Source: Danio rerio
Lineage: Eukaryota > Chordata > Actinopteri > Cypriniformes > Danionidae
Assembly (NCBI RefSeq): GCF_049306965.1
Contig: NC_133192.1
Coordinates: 56,060,001 to 56,124,000 of the forward strand
DNA length: 64,000 bases
Direction: 5' to 3'
Positions within the stretch are counted from its first letter, which is position 1; every line of letters starts with the position of its first letter. Shown piece after piece: positions 56,408 to 64,000 of this stretch. The notes below the pieces were generated by a model. The model was not told where the DNA came from. It saw only the letters and a program-made list of their open reading frames with translations, and made no database searches. The translations under genes and the position numbers were made by a program.

Positions 56408-56411
<4 letters not shown>
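54435..56411. mobile_element. about 2-kb DNA-transposon-like element inserted in a TA tract
   Basis: TAAGGGTGGAGCAG at the left and CTGCTCCACTCATCCCTA at the right are inverted. Next to them are GAATACGGTATTCGG and repeated CAAATACAAATAC motifs. No transposase recognised in the interior. A DANA copy is nested at 55,322-55,650. It lies only between genes E and F. hAT membership is likely from the GGGTGGAGC-type ends but unproven. Confidence 0.65.
55322..55650 (-). mobile_element. DANA SINE, near full length, nested
   Basis: All sections of DANA on minus, from the GTGGCACAGTGAGTACCACTG head to the AATGATT end; inserted in the 54,435-56,411 element. Confidence 0.85.
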
Positions 56412-56488
<77 letters not shown>

Positions 56489-56510
56489 ATTATTATTATT
56501 ATTATTTAAC
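56411..56510. repeat. (TA)n then (TTA)n microsatellite
   Basis: Right part of the same TA tract, followed by eight TTA units that mark the start of the gene F duplication unit. Confidence 0.9.
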
Positions 56511-57353
56511 CCACAGATTCAAAGAGAACCACAGGTCAACAGGGAGATTGCAAAAGAGCAGCTTCTGCTTTAAGCTGAACTGACTGAATATCAACTATTA
56601 AGGAATGAGGCTGTTTTTGTGCCTAGTTTGAAATAATAAATCTCAGAACTGGAGAAACTGCATTACTACGTTCATTTTAATATAGCATATAAATAATGAA
56701 ATCCAAAAATTATACTATTAAATTAAGAGTTAACTTTAATTTTCTCGTGGCCCACCTGTAGGATCGCTGAGGACCACAAGCTTAAGCCAGCAGGCCGTAT
56801 GTTTGACACCCCTGGTCTAAGCAATAAAAAAAATTCTGTCATATATGCATTAAAAACAATCAGGAAAAAGTGTTTCATGTAAATTGGGATCACGAGTCCA
56901 CATATATAGACATATTTTTTCTCTAAAAGTACCTCATATCAAAAGAGGACATTTTTATTCTATTTAGCTTCCAATAAGCCCAAATAGCAAAGAGAAATAA
57001 AAAAATGCATGTAAAAAAACAAGTTGGGCCTTAAGAGGTTAATGTTCAGAGCCTCAGACTATTAACATCCATTAAACCAGCCATTCAGAAATGTCCACTG
57101 ATTTTGACAGCAAAGTTTAAACAGTAAAATGAAATATACTGCTATATAAATCATGCTAAGACAAAAGAAAACTGTTTATAACTATGCTGATTATTTTATA
57201 ACGCTTTAATGGTGCTGGAAGCTTGCTGCAGATACTAATACTGTAGATGTTCTGATAAATAGTATTGTTTCACATTTAACGGCATTATTTCACAATAAAA
57301 AAGAAAATCACAAAATGACGGTAAAACATTTCTACTTGCCAATATAAATTAAT

Positions 57354-57635
57354 CTGTTTTTAAGTACCACATTCATGACACCAACACTGGTTTCAATAGG
57401 TGATTGTGTTGTTTAATGAAGTCTGTTGACTCAAAATGAGCTTAATTGGGGAATTTACACATGTGAAGACATCAGCATAATGAAGGAGGTGAAAACAGAC
57501 ACTATTGACATGAACTATTGAGGATTTCAGCAGCTCTGATTATAGTGATGAGCCTCAGACTATTAACGGCCATTAAACAAGCCATTCAGAAGTGTCCACT
57601 GATCTGCCCGCTTAAAAAATAAAGACAACCGAGTT
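57354..57635. repeat. conserved cluster block, copy 5 (3' side of gene F)
   Basis: Same block at the same distance from the gene F coding end as in gene E. Confidence 0.75.
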
Positions 57636-58209
57636 TCACTCTTTCATCCAAACTTTATTTCAAGTCTACAGGTTAGAAAATAATTACAGCAAAGATTAAA
57701 CAGTACAATACAATCTATTGCTAAATGATAAAACATGTGCGAAGATGAATAATCCTACATTTATAACTATGCTGGTTGTTTTATAATGCTTTAATGGTGC
57801 TGGAATCATGCTGCACACACAGAGAATACTGTAGATGTGCTGATAAATTATATTGTTTTATATTTAACAGGGTTTGATTTATTAATATACAGAGAACTAA
57901 ATAAACACACATTTCTACTTGGGAATATGAATTTAAATTCATGTTTTCAATTATAACATTTATTAAAGTGTTAGTCTATCAATACTGACCTTTAATACTG
58001 AAATCATTAAAATACACCATTCGGTTTTTCTGTCGAACACAATAAATGTAGTAAAACAGGAGAGAATCTTGAATCTCAGAGTAAACAAATCACTGATAAG
58101 AGAAAATACACAAACAACTGGACAGACTTTCCCCACTCACACCTGTATTTTCTCATATTCACACATGAAACACTCGTTCCTGATGAGAAACTGTTTTGCT
58201 GCATTGATG

Positions 58210-59525
58210 TCAAGTGTGCTGCTTTTCTCCAGTGTGGATTTTCATGTGTTTCTTAAGAGTAATAAACTGTACGAAACTCTTCAGACACTGATCACATGTG
58301 TACGGTTTCTCTCCAGTGTGAATCCTCTCATGTGTTTTCAGGTTTGCTGGCTGACTGAATCTCTTGTCGCAGTGTGAACACTTATACGGTTTCTCTCCAG
58401 TGTGAATCCTCTCATGTGTTTTCAGGTTTGCTGGCAGACTGAATCTCTTATTGCAGTGTGAACACTTGTAAGGTTTCTCTCCAGTGTGATTCATCTGATG
58501 CAGTTTCAATTCTCCAGCTGTAATGAAAGTCTTCTCACACTCAAAGCACATATACTCTTTCACACCAGTGTGGATCTTCTGATGTGTTCTTAAATTTGTT
58601 ATCCGTGTAAAACTCTTTCCACACTCAGAACAGGAATAAGGTTTCTCCTTTGTCTGAACTCTAAGATGGTTCTTCAGCTCTGAAGCCCTCAAAATTTTTG
58701 CCGCATTGATCACATTTGTGAGTTTTCTCTCCAGTGTGAATCATCATGTGTAGATTAAGGCTTGATAATTGTCTGAAACTCTTCCCACATTGAGTACAGG
58801 TAAATGGCTTCTCTCCAGTGTGGATCATCATGTGAATCTTAAGACTTTGTTTGGCTCTGAAACTCTTTCCACACTGACTGCAGGTAAAATCATTTCGGTC
58901 TCCACTTTTCCTTGATAAAAAACCTTCAGTCAGTAAATGAGATGTTTTCCTTGCCTTTACAAGTGTCTGCTCTTCCCTCTTCTCATTCTCTTTAAGGTCT
59001 AAAAAAATTGTAAAAAATAAATAAATGAATAAATTAGCAAGTAAACAAAGAACAAAGAAAAAAATTATGAAAAAGTAAAATGACTCAAATTACTGAAGAA
59101 TCACAAACTTTCAGTGGTGTGCAGCGTTTTAAATCCTTCCCAATGTCAGTATCAGGACATTGGGACAATTTTTGCAACATATTAAAAATTAGGATTTTAT
59201 TACTTTTATTTAGAAATTTAATAATCTGAACAAAACAAATCTCCTTGGTTAATACTTAGTTTGGTCTTATGATCGTAAATGTTAAATTAATCTTTTACAA
59301 ATTGCAAAAGATACAGTTTCTATATTTTACACTGCTAATAAAGCCCATTTATTTTTCTGTTTTTTTAAAAAAAACATTTCCTAGTGCACATAAACAAATA
59401 AACTGATTAAAGTTTTTAATCCTTGTTGTTCTTTAGCCTGAATAATGAAGAATCAGCAATAAACACCAACCTGTTTGTTCTTCAGTCTCTTCCAGTTTAA
59501 TTCTGCAGGGTTCTGGATCACTCAT
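58210..59525 (-). pseudogene. zinc-finger gene F, 8-finger copy with a 2-bp deletion
   Basis: Exon 1 at 59525-59471 and exon 2 at 58998-58210. Exon 2 is 789 nt, two fewer than in D and E. The loss lies in finger 3 near 58692-58700 (other copies read [15 protein letters not shown]) and shifts the frame; fingers 4-8 are intact in the second frame, with [18 protein letters not shown] and the last-finger segment VQFITLKKH. Promoter and splice sites are normal. Probably a young pseudogene or null allele. Confidence 0.8.
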
Positions 59526-59609
59526 GTTCTCTCCGTCCTTCAGTAAACTCTCTGCAGATTTCACTTCCTCCTGATGGTCTGAAGTTCGTCTTCACTTGTG
59601 GACTGATGG

Positions 59610-59690
59610 GAATATTCCAGTATTTATAGCTGAACTGATGAGGGGGAGGAGCTTCACTACAGGGGAGGAGCAGACCGGCCAATAGTAGAA
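59610..59690 (-). promoter_or_regulatory. gene F promoter
   Basis: TATAAATA on minus at 59628-59621, two GGGGAGGAG boxes and CCAAT at 59679-59683. Confidence 0.6.
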
Positions 59691-59729
59691 ATTCTTCAGT
59701 CATTTTCTTTTCTCTTTTATATATATATA

Positions 59730-59890
59730 TATATGAGCAATATCACACGAGTAGCAGTGCAATATAGCTGTATATCGGCACTGGTGGGAGGCGTGCATTG
59801 GCAGGAGGCCACAGACGGAGTGCCTTAGTGTCCCAACCAGTGCCCATATACAGCCATATCGCACTGCTACTCGTGTGATATTGCATTTAT
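59730..59890. mobile_element. palindromic MITE (AATATCACACGAGTAGCAGTG family), gene F flank
   Basis: Third cluster copy, nearly identical to that at 50,470. Confidence 0.75.
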
Positions 59891-59994
59891 ACAACAGTTT
59901 GACAACAATAATTGTGTATATAAAAACAAAATCAAACATGGAGAGTCTCAAAAACCCTTTTGTACGAGGAACTACTTTCTTCCGCGATAGAATG

Positions 59995-60200
<206 letters not shown>

Positions 60201-61079
60201 AGTATATATATAATATATATTATTATTATTTAACCCACAGATTCAAAGAGAACCACAGGTCAACAGGGAGATTGCAAAAGAGCAGCTTCTGCTTTAAGCT
60301 GAACTGACTGAATATCAACTATTTAGGAATGAGGCTGTTTTTGTGCCTAGTTTGAAATAATAAATCTCAGAACTGGAGAAACTACATTACTACGTTCATT
60401 TTAATATAGCATATAAATAATGAAATCCAAAAATTATACTATTAAATTAAGAGTTAATTTTAATTTTCTCGTGGCCCACCTGTAGGATCGCTGAGGACCA
60501 CAAGCTTAAGCCAGCAGGCCGTATGTTTGACACCCCTGGTCTAAGCAATAAAAAAAATTCTGTCATATATGCATTAAAAACAATCAGGAAAAAAGTGTTT
60601 CATGTAAATTGGGATCACGAGTCCACATATATAGACATATTTTTTCTCTAAAAGTACCTCATATCAAAAGAGGACATTTTTAATCTATTTAGCTTCCAAT
60701 AAGCCCAAATAGCAAAGAGATATAAAAAAATGCATGTAAAAAAAACAAGTTGGGCCTTAAGAGGTTAATGTTCAGAGCCTCAGACTATTAACATCCATTA
60801 AACCAGCCATTCAGAAATGTCCACTGATTTTGACAGCAAAGTTTAAACAGTAAAATGAAATATACTGCTATATAATTCATGCTAAGACAAAAGAAAACTG
60901 TTTATAACTATGCTGAATATTTTATAACGCTTTAATGGTGCTGGAAGCTTGCTGCAGATACTAATACTGTAGATGTTCTGATAAATAGTATTGTTTCACA
61001 TTTAACGGCATTATTTCACAATAAAAAAGAAAATCACACAATGACGGTCAAACATTTCTACTTGCCAATATAAATCAAT

Positions 61080-61362
61080 CTGTTTTTAAGTACCACATTC
61101 ATGACACCAACACTGGTTTCAATAGGTGATTGTGTTGTTTAATGGAGTCTGTTGACTCAAAATGAGCTTAATTGGGGAATTTACACATGTGAAGACATCA
61201 GCATAATGAAGGAGGTGAAAACAGACACTATTGACATGAACTATTGAGGATTTCAGCAGCTCTGATTATAGTGATGAGCCTCAGACTATTAACAGCCATT
61301 AAACAAGCCATTCAGAAGTGTCCACTGATCTGCCCGCTTAAAAAATAAAGACAACCGAGTTT
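61080..61362. repeat. conserved cluster block, copy 6 (3' side of gene G)
   Basis: Same block at the same distance from the gene G stop. Confidence 0.75.
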
Positions 61363-61935
61363 CACTCTTTCATCCAAACTTTATTTCAAGTCTACAGGTT
61401 AGAAAATAATTACAGCAAAGATTAAACAGTACAATACAATCTATTGCTAAATGATAAAACATATGCGAAGATGAATAATCCTACATTTATAACTATGCTG
61501 GTTGTTTTATAATGCTTTAATGGTGCTGGAATCATGCTGCACCCACAGAGAATACTGTAGATGTGCTGATAAATTGTATTGTTTTATATTTAACAGGGTT
61601 TGATTTATTAATATACAGAAAACTAAATAAACACACATTTCTACTTGGGAATATGAATTTAAATTCATGTTTTCAATTATAACATTTATTAAAGTGTTAG
61701 TCTATCAATACTGACCTTTAATACTGAAATCATTAAAATACACCATTCGGTTTTTCTGTCGAACAAAAGAAATGTAGTAAAACAGGAGAGAATCTTAAAT
61801 CTCAGAGTAAACAAATCACTGATAAGAGAAAATCCACAAACAACTGGACAGACTTTCCCCACTCACACCTGTATTTTCTCATATTCACACATAAAACACT
61901 CGTTCCTGATGAAAAACTGTTTTGCTGCATTGATG

Positions 61936-63420
61936 TCAAGTGTGCTGCTTTTCTCCAGTGTGGATTTTCATGTGTTTCTTAAGAGTAATCAACCTTGTGA
62001 AACTCTTCAGACACTGATCACATGTGTACGGTTTCTCTCCAGTGTGAATCCTCTCATGTGTTTTCAGGTGTCCTGTGTGACTGAATCTCTTGTCGCAGTG
62101 TGAACACATGTACGGTTTCTCTCCAGTGTGAATCCTCTCATGTCTTTTCATGTCTCCTGACACACTGAATCTCTTGTCGCAGTGTGAACACTTGTACGGT
62201 TTCTCTCCGGTGTGAATCCTCTCATGTCTTTTCAGGTTTTCTGGCTGACTGAATCTCTTGTCGCAGTGTGAACACTTGTACGGTTTCTCTCCGGTGTGAA
62301 TCCTCTCATGTCTTTTCAGGTTTTCTGACTGACTGAATCTCTTGTCGCAGTGTGAACACTTATACGGTTTCTCTCCAGTGTGATTCCTCTCATGTGTTTT
62401 CAGGTGTCCTGTGTGACTGAATCTCTTATTGCAGTGTGAACACTTGTACGGTTTCTCTCCAGTGTGATTCATCTGATGCCGTTTCAATTCTACAGCCGTA
62501 ATAAAAGTCTTCTCACACTCAAAGCACAGATACTCTTTCACACCAGTGTGGATCTTCTGATGTGTTCTTAAATTTGTCTGCTGAGTAAAACTCTTTCCAC
62601 ACTCAGAACAGGAATAAGGTTTCTCCTTTGTGTGAACTCTAAGATGGTTCTTCAGCTCTGAAGCCCTCAAAAATGTTTTGCCACATTGATCACATTTGTG
62701 TGTTTTCTCTCCAGTGTGGATACGCATGTGTTTATTATGGTTTGATAAATCTCTGCAACTCTTCCCACATTGAGTACAGGTAAATGGCTTCTCTCCAGTG
62801 TGGATCCTCATGTGAATCTTAAGACTCTGTTTGCCTCTCAAACTCTTTCCACACTGACTGCAGGTAAAATCATTTCGGTCTCCACTTTCCATTGAAAAAA
62901 TACCTCCAGTCAGTAAATGAGATGTTTTCCCAGCTTTTACGAGTGTCTGCTCTTCCCTCTCCTCATTCTCTTTAAGGTCTAAAATAAAATATGAATAAAT
63001 TAGCAAGTAAAAAAACAAAGAGACTCAAAACACTGAAGATACACAAACCTTCTCAATGTTAATATCAGGTTTGCAACATGTTAAATAAAAAAAAATTATT
63101 TTATTTAGAAATTTAATAATCTGAACAAAACAAATCTCCTCTGGTAATATTTAGTTTGATCTTGTGATAGTAAATGTTTAATAAACCTTTTACACATGGC
63201 AAAAGAGATACAGTCTCTATATTTTACACTGCTAATGAAGTGCATTTATTTTTGTCCATTAATAAACACATTTCCTAGTGCACATAAACAAATAAACTGA
63301 TTAAAGTTTTTAAATCCTTATTGTCTTTAGCCTAAAATAATAAAGAATCAGCAATAAACACCAACCTGTTTGTTCTTCAGTCTCTTCCTGTTTAATTCTG
63401 CAGGGTTCTGGATCACTCAT
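61936..63420 (-). CDS. zinc-finger gene G, 11-finger C2H2 protein
   Basis: Exon 1 at 63420-63366 ([18 protein letters not shown]) and exon 2 at 62978-61936; 1,098 nt, 365 residues plus TGA. It is the longest array in the cluster: five shared N-terminal fingers, five CSHC-type fingers ([45 protein letters not shown]) and the common last finger (RLITLKKH). In finger 2 the usual KSF is KSC, a possible weak point since the core Phe is replaced. All zinc ligands are present. Probably an intact nuclear DNA-binding protein of the same family as B-D. Confidence 0.87.
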
Positions 63421-63509
63421 GTCATCTCTGTCCTTCAATAAACTCTGACTTTGCAGATTCCACGTCCTCCTGATTGTCTGAAGTTCATCTTCACTTGTGG
63501 ACTGATGGG

Positions 63510-63605
63510 AATATTCCAGTATTTATAGCTGAACTGATGAGGGGGAGGAGCTTAACTATAGGGGAGGAGCTTAATTACAGGGAGGAGCAGACCTGCCAAT
63601 AGTAG
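63510..63605 (-). promoter_or_regulatory. gene G promoter
   Basis: TATAAATA on minus at 63527-63520, three GGGGAGGAG-like boxes and CCAAT at 63596-63600; closest in layout to gene C. Confidence 0.6.
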
Positions 63606-63659
63606 AAATTCTTCAGTCATTTTCTTTTCTTCTAATTAACACATTTGTTCATTTATGTC

Positions 63660-64000
63660 ACTCATTTTAAATAAATTAATTACAAAGTGTTTTATTATGT
63701 TTTATTGCAACAATTATAAATACCAAATATAATCATTAAATTAAACCATTAGTTTAAATATAATCATTTAATAAACCATTAGTTTAGTGATACCAAAGAG
63801 CATAGAATCACCAAGAGGCGACACTCTAGTGCGATTTGGGAAACAGCCACTAGATGGCGCGGCAGCCATTTTGGAATGAAAACTCCAATAAAACAACAGG
63901 ATATTATAAGTCTGTAAATCAAACTATTAAAAGTGCTGATGATTGTGATAATAAGTGTTGTTTTGTCATCTTTCAGGTTGAATCTCAGCTTTAAGCTGCG
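63660..64000. other. right edge, no gene recognised
   Basis: AT-rich flank upstream of gene G. GCGACACTCTAGTGCG and CACTAGATGGCGCGGCAGCC around 63,818-63,870 look like mobile-element remains. A further gene beyond the edge cannot be judged. Confidence 0.35.

Larger units (their letters stand above)
60215..63650. repeat. tandem segmental duplication unit with gene G
   Basis: Third unit. The 3' spacer matches units E and F closely, while the coding exon is longer and its 5' flank (63,000-63,600) is closer to gene C, so the unit looks mosaic. Confidence 0.65.

Overview
The window looks like nuclear DNA of a cyprinid fish, almost certainly zebrafish (Danio rerio) or a very close relative. Evidence: many copies of the DANA/mermaid SINE (the '...GGGACTAAGCCG...AATGAATGAATG' tail on either strand), dense short hAT-like and palindromic MITEs, long (TA)n tracts, a Tc1 relic, and a C2H2 zinc-finger cluster of the fish-specific type. 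All recognised genes lie on the minus strand, so they read right to left.

Left third (about 1-31,500): two neighbouring conserved vertebrate genes. tmem30a (CDC50A, the beta subunit of P4-ATPase lipid flippases) has six coding exons from 9775 down to 2002; its last coding exon lies off the left edge. filip1 (filamin-A-interacting protein 1) has five coding exons from 22697 down to 14403 that join in phase to 1,160 residues. A likely non-coding first exon with a MEF2-type site lies near 31,300-31,525. TMEM30A-FILIP1 adjacency on the same strand is the vertebrate arrangement and supports both calls. The introns are packed with transposon debris, several pieces with readable 8-bp target duplications.

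Middle (about 31,500-35,300): no gene seen. It holds palindromic and inverted-repeat MITEs.

Right part (35,482-63,600): a tandem cluster of seven two-exon C2H2 zinc-finger genes (here A-G, left to right). Each has a compact promoter (CCAAT, GGGGAGGAG boxes, TATAAA), a short first coding exon encoding MSDPEPCRI-type residues followed by an acidic EETEEQT stretch, and one long exon with 8-11 fingers. B, C, D and G are open. A has a one-base frameshift and a damaged finger, E has one nonsense codon, and F has a two-base deletion. The first fingers and the last finger are shared by all copies; copy number and DNA-contact residues vary in the fingers just before the last. A roughly 280-bp non-coding block recurs on the 3' side of B-G, an orphan promoter lies between C and D, and 3'-UTR scraps fused to (TA)n tracts mark duplication breakpoints. 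The first-exon motif resembles the fish FiNZ zinc-finger family, whose proposed role is transposon control; that assignment is from memory and inferential. No RNA gene, CRISPR array or prokaryotic feature was seen. Exon borders were set by eye from splice consensus and reading phase.
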